Assembly (NCBI RefSeq): GCF_937874145.1
Contig: NZ_CALNBI010000280.1
Location: 1-16,151, forward strand
DNA: 16,151 nt
Direction: 5' to 3'
Origin: an uncultured Chitinophaga sp.
GTDB taxonomy: Bacteria > Bacteroidota > Bacteroidia > Chitinophagales > Chitinophagaceae
Part shown: positions 6,776-13,518 of the stretch, one piece after another
Numbering within the stretch: position 1 is the stretch's first letter
How the letters are laid out: every line of letters starts with the position of its first letter
Program-made: the position numbers and the translations under genes
The notes under the pieces: model-generated
The model's input: the letters and a program-made list of their open reading frames with translations, nothing else
Told to the model about the DNA's origin: nothing
Database searches by the model: none

Positions 6776-7612
6776 ATGAAAAATAAAATCCAAATAGACA
6801 CCTCACTGTTATTTCCCGCTTTGGATATAAAACTCATAGAACTGCTTAAATCACTTAGCGATGAAGAATGGAATGCACAAACGGTTGCAAAGCGCTGGAC
6901 TGTAAAGGATGTTGCGTCTCATCTTTTGGATGGAAACTTAAGAGGACTTTCTATCTCCAGAGACGGTTACTTTGGAGAACAGGCTTCCGCAATTAATTCT
7001 TTTTCGGATATGGTCTCCTTTCTCAATAACCTCAATATGACCTGGACCAGCGCAACGAAAAGACTAAGCCCTAAAGTGCTGATTGAGCTCCTGGAGATCA
7101 CAGGTAAAGCGTATTCAGCGTTTCTTACTACGTTAGATCCAGCGCAAGATTCGTTACTTTCCGTAGCCTGGGCTGGACAGGAAGTATCACCCAATTGGTT
7201 TCATATAGCAAGAGAATATACCGAGAAATTTCTCCACCAGCAGCAAATTCGGGATGCAACCGGCAGGCCGGGGATCATGACAAAGGAGTTTTACTATCCC
7301 TTTATTGATACTTTAATGTACGCGCTTCCTCATACTTTCAATAATGTGATTGCGGATTTGGGCACAACAGTAACTGTAGTCATCAACTCAGATATCGGCG
7401 GACAATGGAATGTGGTGAAGTCGGAAAATGGCTGGGAGCTAAGTAAAGAGATAATCAACACAGCAGATGCAACGGTAATAATAGACCCGGATACGGCGTG
7501 GAAGTTGTTTTCAAAAAGCTGGCGCCCAGCGTTTGTGCTTGATAAAATAGCCGTGAAAGGAGACGTTCAGTTGGCAAGAAAGACGCTTGAGATGGTTTCA
7601 GTCATGGCTTAA
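6776..7612 (+). CDS. MDMPI_N / DinB-like protein with SCP2-like C-terminal domain, AT-rich
   Basis: The 278-residue product resembles maleylpyruvate-isomerase N-terminal (DinB-superfamily) proteins. RWTVKDVASHLLDGN (40-54) holds the first metal-ligand His49, and REYTEKFLHQQQIRDATGRP (146-165) offers Glu150 and His154 with the spacing of the Glu-His pair in mycothiol-dependent maleylpyruvate isomerase. Residues about 185-278 look like the SCP2-like domain (VTVVINSDIGGQW, then ADATVIIDPDTAWKLF). These enzymes use a thiol cofactor and divalent metal, but the Bacteroidota are not known to make mycothiol, so the substrate is unknown. I chose ATG 6776 because the fold begins there; the open frame continues upstream to 6536 through the xylanase antisense strand. 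By eye the gene is far richer in A+T (about 40% GC) than its neighbours, suggesting transfer. Confidence 0.82.
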   Translation: MKNKIQIDTSLLFPALDIKLIELLKSLSDEEWNAQTVAKRWTVKDVASHLLDGNLRGLSISRDGYFGEQASAINSFSDMVSFLNNLNMTWTSATKRLSPKVLIELLEITGKAYSAFLTTLDPAQDSLLSVAWAGQEVSPNWFHIAREYTEKFLHQQQIRDATGRPGIMTKEFYYPFIDTLMYALPHTFNNVIADLGTTVTVVINSDIGGQWNVVKSENGWELSKEIINTADATVIIDPDTAWKLFSKSWRPAFVLDKIAVKGDVQLARKTLEMVSVMA

Positions 7613-7643
7613 TAATATTCTTGCAGCTAGGGGCAAAAAATAG

Positions 7644-7673
7644 AAGAGACGGTCCGTTAGACCGTCTCTTTTT
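7644..7673. terminator. Two-way rho-independent terminator
   Basis: A perfect 11-bp stem (AAGAGACGGTC at 7644-7654, GACCGTCTCTT at 7660-7670) closes a CGTTA loop. On the plus strand T's continue to 7673, ending the MDMPI-like gene. On the minus strand the hairpin lies 7 bp past the tRNA 3' end and is followed by a T-rich run (complement of 7635-7642), ending the tRNA transcript. Confidence 0.9.
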
Positions 7674-7679
7674 GTTTCG

Positions 7680-7751
7680 TACCGCGTACGGGAATCGAAC
7701 CCGTCATTCCTCCGTGAAAGGGAGGCGTCTTAACCGCTTGACCAACGCGGC
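7680..7751 (-). tRNA. trnE: tRNA-Glu (anticodon TTC)
   Basis: The 72-nt sequence folds into a full cloverleaf. The acceptor stem GCCGCGT pairs with ACGCGGT (one G-U at the end). The D arm has GTC/GAC, the anticodon stem CCTCC/GGAGG closes loop CTTTCAC with anticodon TTC, and the T arm has ACGGG/CCCGT around TTCGATT. The discriminator is A, and the following CGA shows that CCA is not encoded. TTC reads Glu codons GAA and GAG. Confidence 0.97.
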
Positions 7752-7770
7752 GGTTCCCTGTTTGGGATTG

Positions 7771-7801
7771 CAAAGGTAGGGGATTCCGAAACAATTCCAA
7801 A
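7771..7801 (-). promoter_or_regulatory. Bacteroidota-type promoter of tRNA-Glu
   Basis: Read on the minus strand, TTTG (7801-7798) is followed after exactly 19 nt by TACCTTTG (7778-7771). This is a full match to the Bacteroidota consensus, a -33 TTTG and a -7 TAnnTTTG. The expected start of transcription is about 10-15 nt before the tRNA 5' end at 7751. Confidence 0.8.
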
Positions 7802-7825
7802 AATTTTTGCAAAAAAATCTGCGAA

Positions 7826-8173
7826 TCAACCCTTGCGGTGCCTGGCGCCCCATGCCGATATCTCCCGCAACATTGGTTGGGTCGACCGCCCGAGGGCTGT
7901 CAGGGCATATTCGACCTTCGGGGGAACTTCCGGGTACACCGTCCGCTCCACCAATCCATCCGCCTCCAGTTCACGCAACTGCGACACCAGCATCCGCTCC
8001 GATACACCCGGTATGTCTTTCCGCAATTCATTGTAACGCTTACATCCCTCCGTCAGGCTGAAAAGAATTGAGGGCTTCCACCTGCCGCCTATCACCGACA
8101 AGGCGTGCGACATGCCGCACAACAAGCTCAGGCGGTTTTCGTTGATGCTGTTCGTTGAATTCGTTTTCCGCAT
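7826..8173 (-). CDS. HxlR family transcriptional regulator
   Basis: The 115-residue product is a typical HxlR winged-helix protein: C-GMSHALSVIGGRWKPSIL (from Cys19 to Leu37), RYNELRKDIPGVSERMLVSQ (46-65), LRELEADGLVERTVYPEVPP (66-85) and VEYALTALG (87-95). Cys19 aligns with the N-terminal Cys that senses quinones or disulfide stress in HypR and QorR, so redox or electrophile control is plausible. The open frame reaches a TTG at 8200, but ATG 8173 fits the family length and leaves the palindrome at 8177-8192 outside the coding region. The gene is divergent from the SDR gene, a common HxlR arrangement in which the regulator controls both. Confidence 0.93.
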   Translation of the reverse strand: MRKTNSTNSINENRLSLLCGMSHALSVIGGRWKPSILFSLTEGCKRYNELRKDIPGVSERMLVSQLRELEADGLVERTVYPEVPPKVEYALTALGRSTQPMLREISAWGARHRKG

Positions 8174-8176
8174 ACT

Positions 8177-8192
8177 TACTAAAATGTTAGTA
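8177..8192. promoter_or_regulatory. Candidate HxlR operator palindrome
   Basis: TACTAA (8177-8182) and TTAGTA (8187-8192) form a perfect 6-bp inverted repeat around AATG. It lies 4 bp upstream of the HxlR ATG and downstream of the likely HxlR promoter, a good place for autorepression. The related sequence TACTTA recurs at 8191-8196. HxlR binding sites often contain such TACT/AGTA halves. Binding is inferred from position. Confidence 0.55.
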
Positions 8193-8215
8193 CTTAACAA
8201 CTACGTCAGTACCTC

Positions 8216-8223
8216 CAAAGATA
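8216..8223 (-). promoter_or_regulatory. -7 promoter element for HxlR
   Basis: The minus strand reads TATCTTTG, a perfect TAnnTTTG box, about 43 bp before the HxlR start codon. No matching -33 TTTG stands 19-21 nt upstream, so the promoter may be weak or activator-dependent. Confidence 0.5.
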
Positions 8224-8235
8224 AAGGGTTCGGGA

Positions 8236-8243
8236 TAATTTTG
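8236..8243 (+). promoter_or_regulatory. -7 promoter element for the SDR gene, very close to its ATG
   Basis: TAATTTTG is a perfect TAnnTTTG box ending only 4 bp before the ATG at 8248. Transcription would then begin at or beside the start codon, giving a leaderless mRNA. The box lies back to back with the HxlR -7 box, 12 bp apart. No clear -33 element is seen. Confidence 0.5.
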
Positions 8244-8247
8244 CGAT

Positions 8248-8988
8248 ATGAAAAATCTACACCAGCAAACAGCATTCGTGACCGGCGGCAGCCGGGGCAT
8301 AGGCGCGGCAATCGTCAGAAGGCTTGCGCATGAAGGCGCCCACGTGGCATTCACCTACCAGTCGTCCAAAGAAAAAGCGGAAGCGCTCGCGGCGGAAGTT
8401 AGCGCCCTGGGTGTGAAAGCCCTCGCCATCGCGGCCGACAGCAAAGACCCCCAGGCCGTGCAAGCCGCCGTAAACCAGGGCGCCACCCACTTCGGCCGGC
8501 TCGATATCCTGGTCAACAACGCCGGCATCGGCAACATCAAACCCCTGGAAGAATGTTCCCTCGAAGACTTCGATGAAACCATGGCCGTTAACGTGCGCGC
8601 CGTATTCGCCGCCTCCCGCGCCGCCATCCCGCACTTGCAAAACGGCGGGCGCATCATCAACATCGGCACCTGCCTGGTCGACCGTATTACCTTCGGCGGC
8701 TGCGCCCTCTACTCCACCAGCAAAGCCGCCATCACAGGGCTCACCAAAGCGCTGGCGCGGGAACTGGGACCGAAAAAAATCAATGTGAACATCGTACACC
8801 CAGGCCCCATCGATACAGACATGAACCCGTCCGACGGCCCCTCGGCAGACTACCAGCGTTCCCTCACCGCCCTGGACACTTTCGGGAGAACAGCAGACAT
8901 CGCGGCGATGGTAGCCTTCCTCGCAGGACCGGAAAGTGGATTCATCACCGGCGCTGGTTTTACGGTAGACGGCGGTACGAACATTTAA
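8248..8988 (+). CDS. Short-chain dehydrogenase/reductase (SDR), classical type
   Basis: The 246-residue product has the classical SDR layout. The nucleotide-binding loop is TGGSRGIG (12-19), followed by LVNNAGIG (88-95), catalytic-tetrad Asn115 in MAVNVRA, and the active-site YSTSK (Tyr155, Lys159). The usual tail is PGPIDTDMNP (185-194). Tyr at 37 in AFTYQSSKEKA favours NADPH-type enzymes with basic or small residues nearby. At the catalytic Ser position, NIGTCLVDR, the residue aligned with the usual IGS serine is Thr141, followed by Cys142. The substrate is unknown. It is divergent from the HxlR gene, its likely regulator, and ends at a strong terminator. Confidence 0.95.
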   Translation: MKNLHQQTAFVTGGSRGIGAAIVRRLAHEGAHVAFTYQSSKEKAEALAAEVSALGVKALAIAADSKDPQAVQAAVNQGATHFGRLDILVNNAGIGNIKPLEECSLEDFDETMAVNVRAVFAASRAAIPHLQNGGRIINIGTCLVDRITFGGCALYSTSKAAITGLTKALARELGPKKINVNIVHPGPIDTDMNPSDGPSADYQRSLTALDTFGRTADIAAMVAFLAGPESGFITGAGFTVDGGTNI

Positions 8989-9018
8989 CGACGCCGGTTC
9001 CACTGGGTTAACACCATC

Positions 9019-9048
9019 AAAAAACCGCTCTTACGGGAGCGGTTTTTT
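9019..9048. terminator. Two-way rho-independent terminator
   Basis: CCGCTC (9025-9030) pairs with GAGCGG (9037-9042) around TTACGG. The stem is flanked by six A's (9019-9024) and six T's (9043-9048), so it works as a terminator in both directions. It sits between the convergent SDR and FecR-like genes. Confidence 0.9.
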
Positions 9049-9103
9049 GAAAGTCTCAGCTCCTCTTGGAGGACGCTATATATTATCTACACAACTGTCT
9101 TGG

Positions 9104-10228
9104 TTATCGGCAGTGGAGCATACCATTCTTCCAGTAAAACTCCACTTCATTCTGCGCATTTATATTATCAACAAATTCGGAAAGCGTTTGGTTGCGGTGA
9201 ATGCTTCCATTTAGTAATTTTTTTTCTGCCTCTTCCGTATCGATATATAACGTGGTGTTAAACCACCGCGCGATAATGTTCCTGAGCTCCATAGCCGGCA
9301 AATCCCTGAATAATTGTTCGCCTGTTGTCCATGAAAGACTGTGCTGGGATTGCATCCTGGCGGGGTACAATGGCCTGCCGGTAGCGGCGGTGGCTTCCTG
9401 GCCTCCCTGCAATGGGATGGCGGATCCGAATGCGGACATTTCCATCGGGCCATTGACGATATGCGCAGCCACGCTCGTAGGCGTATATGCATTTACGTTA
9501 CATATTCCGGCGCCCCGCGATGTGAGATCGGCCTGGCCGGCGTGGATGATGAAGGCTTCGCCGTGGCCGTTCCTGATCCTGAAATATGCTTCTCCTTCCA
9601 GGTACACCTCTCTCGGGCCGGGGCCAAAGCGGAAGGGGAATATGATTTTAGATGCGCTGTTCAGGTGTACTTCGGTGCCGTCCGGTAACTGCACCCGCGA
9701 TTCCTTGCCGGGGGGAACGCTGAAGCTGTTCCATCCGGAGGCGCCGTGGCCGACGTTTTCGAGGCGCAGCATGCCGTCGTTGAATACAAATCCGGTAGCC
9801 TGAACCCGGTATCGTTGCGGATTGCCCTCGTGGAAGGTCACGGTTTCTCCATTCGCAAACTGCAGCGTTACTTCCTGTATGCTGCTTGGAATAACGGATG
9901 GCGTCGCAACGGGAGCCAGTTCCGCCGGCCAGACGAACAACACGGTAATAATCGCTCCCGCGGCCAGTCCTGCACTGATCCACCAGTTCCAGATCCTTTG
10001 CAGCCTGCGGCGGCGATGCCGTTGCAAGACGGCAAGATAATCCGACTCCAGCTGTTGTGATGGAAAAGCCTGCCCGCCATAGCTTTCGTTATCCCTCATT
10101 TCACTCCTGATGGCGCGCGCCTTCGCGCTGGTGGCCATTAAATCATCCAACGATTGCTGCTCTTCCGGAGTAATGGTTCCGAACAACTCTTTGTGAAGCA
10201 GTAATCGTATATGATTTTCGTTTTCCAT
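9104..10228 (-). CDS. FecR-family anti-sigma factor with DUF4974-type domain, no sigma gene in view
   Basis: The 374-residue product has the usual plan. A short cytoplasmic N-terminal domain (1-75) is followed by a basic patch RHRRRRLQR (70-78), one membrane helix (about 81-100), a periplasmic FecR domain with VPPGKESRVQLPDGTEVHLNS (171-191) and YLEGEAYFRI (209-218), and a C-terminal DUF4974-type domain (about 305-372; LRNIIARWFN, then LLNGSI). FecR proteins control an ECF sigma factor in response to a TonB receptor. Here the usual upstream sigma gene is missing: 10229-10490 is non-coding and the next gene is unrelated. The core motif usually read GTxFNVxAY is GAGICNVNAY (239-248). It may act on a distant sigma factor or be a remnant of a larger locus. 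Confidence 0.92.
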   Translation of the reverse strand: MENENHIRLLLHKELFGTITPEEQQSLDDLMATSAKARAIRSEMRDNESYGGQAFPSQQLESDYLAVLQRHRRRRLQRIWNWWISAGLAAGAIITVLFVWPAELAPVATPSVIPSSIQEVTLQFANGETVTFHEGNPQRYRVQATGFVFNDGMLRLENVGHGASGWNSFSVPPGKESRVQLPDGTEVHLNSASKIIFPFRFGPGPREVYLEGEAYFRIRNGHGEAFIIHAGQADLTSRGAGICNVNAYTPTSVAAHIVNGPMEMSAFGSAIPLQGGQEATAATGRPLYPARMQSQHSLSWTTGEQLFRDLPAMELRNIIARWFNTTLYIDTEEAEKKLLNGSIHRNQTLSEFVDNINAQNEVEFYWKNGMLHCR

Positions 10229-10490
10229 CTGAATATATAGATACGTTTTTGAGGTACGCGGGGTGAATGGAGAAAAGAAAAAAGAGGAATATTTTTTCCA
10301 AATGTTAATAAACGGGCGGATTGCAGCCCAACATGGATATGAAATTGCGCGGATTTGTTAACAGCGGCACTTTCCAGGCAAGCCGGTTGTACGGTTGTTA
10401 ATTCACCCTTTCAATTGTTGCCGCCATCTTTATATACAAATTGTACCAGCCTGAGAGAACCCCGTTTGCAGCTAATAAATGCATGCCATC

Positions 10491-11330
10491 ATGGACATAC
10501 TGAACCAATTAGTATATGCCCGCCTCATGCCGGCACAGCTCTCCGCCCATCCCGCAGGCCTTCCCGGCCTCATCGGCGAACTCCGCGCCTCCAAGCTTCG
10601 CATTACCGCCCGATTGCTGGAACTGGACCGCCAGACCGATAATCCCGCCTCCGCCATCGCCATCCGCCGCTACCAGCTGCAATTCGTAGCCGTCGTCGAT
10701 GTCCTGCATTTCTTCCAGCTGCAGGCAGGCCCCCGCTTCCAGGAATTCTACGACGAAGCCGCTGCCCTCGTCATGGAACTCATCATGGCCCTCGAACAAT
10801 ATTTTCCCGAACATCTCGCTAAAGACCTTTACCTCCCGGGCCCTTACGCCGGGCACATCCTCTCCCAGCAAGCCTCACGCATGCGCGATACCGAAACCGC
10901 CCTGCTCGAAAGCCGCATCAATCCCGCTTTGGTCGATATCATCTTCCGCCCCATGCGCCGCGCCGACGCGCAGCCCACCTTCGGTACCGCCGGATTCTAC
11001 CGCCATCTCCTGCGCGACCTCCGCGAACAAGACCACCTCTACTATATGGACCCCGAAGATCGAACGCTGTTCATCCTCTTTACCCACAACTTCAACTGCC
11101 CCGACCTCCTCCGCCACGCCACCACCGTACTCCGCAGCAGGACCGCCGCACTCAGAACCCTCCAGGAGAAAAAAGGCCTCCTGTCCTGGTACGAAAAAGA
11201 ATTACGCCACCTGCCGTCAAACGAGTATGCGTTGTACCCCGGCAAAGGCTCCATCAGGGACCAACTCCTGCAATGGATCAAAGAAGAAAAACAATTCATG
11301 CACAACCTGTATACCACCTGGAACTCGTAA
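10491..11330 (+). CDS. Helical protein of unknown function, paralog of the next gene (lacks its C-terminal domain)
   Basis: I do not recognise a named family. The 279-residue product is soluble, almost all helical and rich in Arg, Leu and Glu. It is a divergent paralog of the next gene: MDILNQLV aligns with MTLLNHIV, MELIMALEQYFPEHLAKDLYLP (95-116) with the corresponding LLLDIMTGLEQHF region, and WYEKELRHLPSN and GSIRDQLLQWIKEEKQFMHNLY (253-274) with WCTRELRRITPD and FPIRDQLLVWLEEERIFIRHLM. It stops there, so the extra 100-residue C-terminal domain of its neighbour is absent. I start at ATG 10491 rather than 10479 because this Met aligns with the neighbour's start. The distant resemblance of its EL..I stretch to RteC proteins is suggestive only. 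The gene leads a three-gene plus-strand set. Confidence 0.8.
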   Translation: MDILNQLVYARLMPAQLSAHPAGLPGLIGELRASKLRITARLLELDRQTDNPASAIAIRRYQLQFVAVVDVLHFFQLQAGPRFQEFYDEAAALVMELIMALEQYFPEHLAKDLYLPGPYAGHILSQQASRMRDTETALLESRINPALVDIIFRPMRRADAQPTFGTAGFYRHLLRDLREQDHLYYMDPEDRTLFILFTHNFNCPDLLRHATTVLRSRTAALRTLQEKKGLLSWYEKELRHLPSNEYALYPGKGSIRDQLLQWIKEEKQFMHNLYTTWNS

Positions 11331-11495
11331 ATGCCCGCGTATTCCCCCGGTTAACCCCATGCACCTGCAGGCATGAGAAAATATTTCCCACCTGTGAAAG
11401 CGAACCGCAGGGTTTCGCCATTTTCGTTTCGTGCATTTGCGTATCGCGATAGCCCCGGCGCCCGGTACTATTGCTTCACCCTTTTTACTACACCA

Positions 11496-12662
11496 ATGAC
11501 ATTGTTAAATCACATCGTAACCGTCCAACTTTGTCCACAGGCAACCACTGAACTGATTGAAAAATTACCACAGTGCCTGGAACAGATGCAAACCGAGAAA
11601 AACCGCCTCACCGCGTTGCTCCTCCGCCTGTCCGACCTCCCCGCCGGTAACCCGCGCCGCACCGCCGCCGTCCGGTACTGGCAGCGGTCTGTCGTTCGCC
11701 TGCTGGACGTCCTCCGCGGATATGCCGACGCTTCCCGCGCAGACAAGGCCGTGGCCGTCCATTACGAAGCGGCCACGCAACTCCTGCTGGATATCATGAC
11801 CGGCCTGGAACAGCATTTCCGCGACGACTTGTCTCCGGAGCTGCTCCTCCCGCAAACCTATGCCCGCCTGGCAAGGTCGTTGTTCCTCCAGCGCCTGCTG
11901 AAGTCGGACAGGGGGATGTCGCTCCTCGGGCTTGAAGCGCCCTTCAGGCGCCTGGTGCTTGAGCCTGTCTGGGATTTCCTGGAACGGCCGGAGGAAAGCA
12001 TCACTTTCGGGGAGCTCTTCTACCTCCGCGACCTCGTCACAAAACTGCTGATCTTCACCCATCCCGCTCACGCCGGCTCCGACAACCCGGGCGTGGATAT
12101 CCATCACCTGCTCGTAAGCCTGAATTTCAATGCCGCGGGATATTTCTTGTATTGTGTGGAAGCCGTGCGCAGGGAAATGTACCGTTATAGCAGCCTCCGC
12201 GAAAGGATGAAAGTACTCGCATGGTGCACCCGCGAACTGAGACGCATAACGCCCGACAGGCGGTACAGGTCACTGCGCCCCGGCGGCTTCCCCATCCGCG
12301 ATCAGCTGCTGGTATGGCTTGAGGAAGAGCGCATTTTCATCCGCCACCTCATGGCCCCCGCGCGGGAAAGACCGGAAGATGCTTCCTGGTCCACCCGCCT
12401 CACCGTACCGCAAGCGGCCCTGATGGCAAGGGTTTATCTCGAAGAAGGGCTGATCAAAACGGCATCGCTGCAACAGGTATTTTCTTCGCTGGCGGATATG
12501 CTGCACCTGCGGAAAGCGGATGCCGTGGCGGAAGACATCTTCCGGTTCAAGTACCAGAACCCAAGCCTGTCCACCGTTACCGCCTGCAAGCAATGGATCG
12601 GCAGGGTGCTCGACCGGCTGAACGATTACGAAAAGCAACTGCGTACAGGCGCAGATATCTAA
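11496..12662 (+). CDS. Helical protein of unknown function with an RteC-like C-terminal domain
   Basis: The 388-residue product consists of a first part (1-286) paralogous to the previous gene and a C-terminal part (about 300-380). The latter, from RLTVPQAALMARVYLEEGLI through QVFSSLADMLHLRKADAVAE to WIGRVLDRLNDYEK, has the same length and helix pattern as the end of the RteC protein encoded next. In RteC this end is the winged-helix DNA-binding part, so this protein may bind DNA, which is inference. The frame is open from ATG 11373, but ATG 11496 aligns with the paralog's start and the 41 extra residues look random. There are 165 non-coding bp before it and 31 bp after it. Codons are very rich in C at third positions, like the previous gene. 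Confidence 0.82.
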   Translation: MTLLNHIVTVQLCPQATTELIEKLPQCLEQMQTEKNRLTALLLRLSDLPAGNPRRTAAVRYWQRSVVRLLDVLRGYADASRADKAVAVHYEAATQLLLDIMTGLEQHFRDDLSPELLLPQTYARLARSLFLQRLLKSDRGMSLLGLEAPFRRLVLEPVWDFLERPEESITFGELFYLRDLVTKLLIFTHPAHAGSDNPGVDIHHLLVSLNFNAAGYFLYCVEAVRREMYRYSSLRERMKVLAWCTRELRRITPDRRYRSLRPGGFPIRDQLLVWLEEERIFIRHLMAPARERPEDASWSTRLTVPQAALMARVYLEEGLIKTASLQQVFSSLADMLHLRKADAVAEDIFRFKYQNPSLSTVTACKQWIGRVLDRLNDYEKQLRTGADI

Positions 12663-12693
12663 CCCATTATCATATCCGGAAAAACAACGAAAA

Positions 12694-13518
12694 ATGAAAC
12701 CCGATTTCAGGCAAATATTGACCAAACTGGAAGAAGACCTCACCGCCATGGAAGCCAGCATCCCCAATCTGCTCGAACGGTTCAAGACCGGCGCGCTGCT
12801 GGCCGACGAATCCGTGGCGTTGCTGAAGCGCATCGTGCCACGGCAGTTCGGCAGCACATTCGACGAAATATATTTCTTCAAACATATCCAACCGCATATC
12901 CTCGCCAAAAAGATTTATTACAGCCAGCTCTTCCGCATCGAAGCCGACCGGCCCAAAGGCATCCGCGACGATTACCGCAAATTCCTGGACCAGGAACTGC
13001 AACGGATCACCATGTTCTTCGAGGTGCACAACGCGCTGTTCCTGTACTTCCGTGGTGGCGCCACCGAGCGCGACGAACAATATTTCCTCCGCGACAGTAC
13101 GTACAACAACGAATACCCGGTAGACCTGGACGGTATGCTGGACACGCGTTTCTGCACCGTCACTTCTTTTAAGCTGGCGGAACTGATCGCTTTGGAAGAT
13201 GTGAGCAAATACCTGATCACCCGGCTGGAAAACATGTATGCGCTGCCCCGGAACCTACAATACAAGCCGCGCCTACGGTGGACGGAATCCAAAACCGACC
13301 TCGTGGAGCTGGGTTACGCCTTGCACCTCTGCGGGAGCTTCAATAACGGGGACGCGGATATCAAACAGGTGTTCGAATGGCTGGAGAACTCGCTGGACGT
13401 GGATTTTGGTAATGTTTACAGCAATTTCAGGGATATCCGCATGCGTAAAAAGGAGATGGCGTCTTTCCTCACACGGTTGAAAGACGGCTTGTTGAAACGC
13501 ATTGAAGAAATGGACTGA
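12694..13518 (+). CDS. RteC-domain protein
   Basis: The 274-residue product matches the RteC family along its whole length. Visible are FFKHIQPHILAKKIYYSQLF (61-80), IEADRPKG (82-89), YFRGGATERDEQYFLRD (118-134), LRWTESKTDLVELGYALHLC (194-213), GSFNNGDADIKQVFEWLENS (214-233) and FRDIRMRKKEMASFLTRLKD (245-264). In CTnDOT of Bacteroides, RteC is the winged-helix activator of excision genes after tetracycline exposure. Many chromosomal homologues are not tied to an element. Here it stands 31 bp behind the paralogous helical gene, apparently in one operon. No integrase, excisionase or mobilisation gene lies within the window. Its stop codon adjoins the stop of the convergent aminotransferase. Confidence 0.9.
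   Translation: MKPDFRQILTKLEEDLTAMEASIPNLLERFKTGALLADESVALLKRIVPRQFGSTFDEIYFFKHIQPHILAKKIYYSQLFRIEADRPKGIRDDYRKFLDQELQRITMFFEVHNALFLYFRGGATERDEQYFLRDSTYNNEYPVDLDGMLDTRFCTVTSFKLAELIALEDVSKYLITRLENMYALPRNLQYKPRLRWTESKTDLVELGYALHLCGSFNNGDADIKQVFEWLENSLDVDFGNVYSNFRDIRMRKKEMASFLTRLKDGLLKRIEEMD

Noticed and set aside
8257..9003. 248-codon minus-strand frame opposite the SDR gene
   Set aside because: It mirrors the SDR gene almost exactly, is Gly/Val/Ala-rich with no recognisable motif, and the plus strand has a full set of SDR motifs.
10435..10445. 11-bp palindrome TACAAATTGTA before the first helical gene
   Set aside because: Short and AT-rich, expected by chance, with no second copy near the neighbouring genes.
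11356..11376. CATGC/GCATG hairpin around CCTGCAGG between the two paralogs
   Set aside because: Only a 5-bp stem with no T tract; not convincing as a terminator or operator.
11373..11495. Possible 41-residue N-terminal extension of the second helical paralog
   Set aside because: The paralog begins at the Met matching 11496, and the extension is Arg/Phe/Tyr-rich without any sign of a signal peptide or domain.
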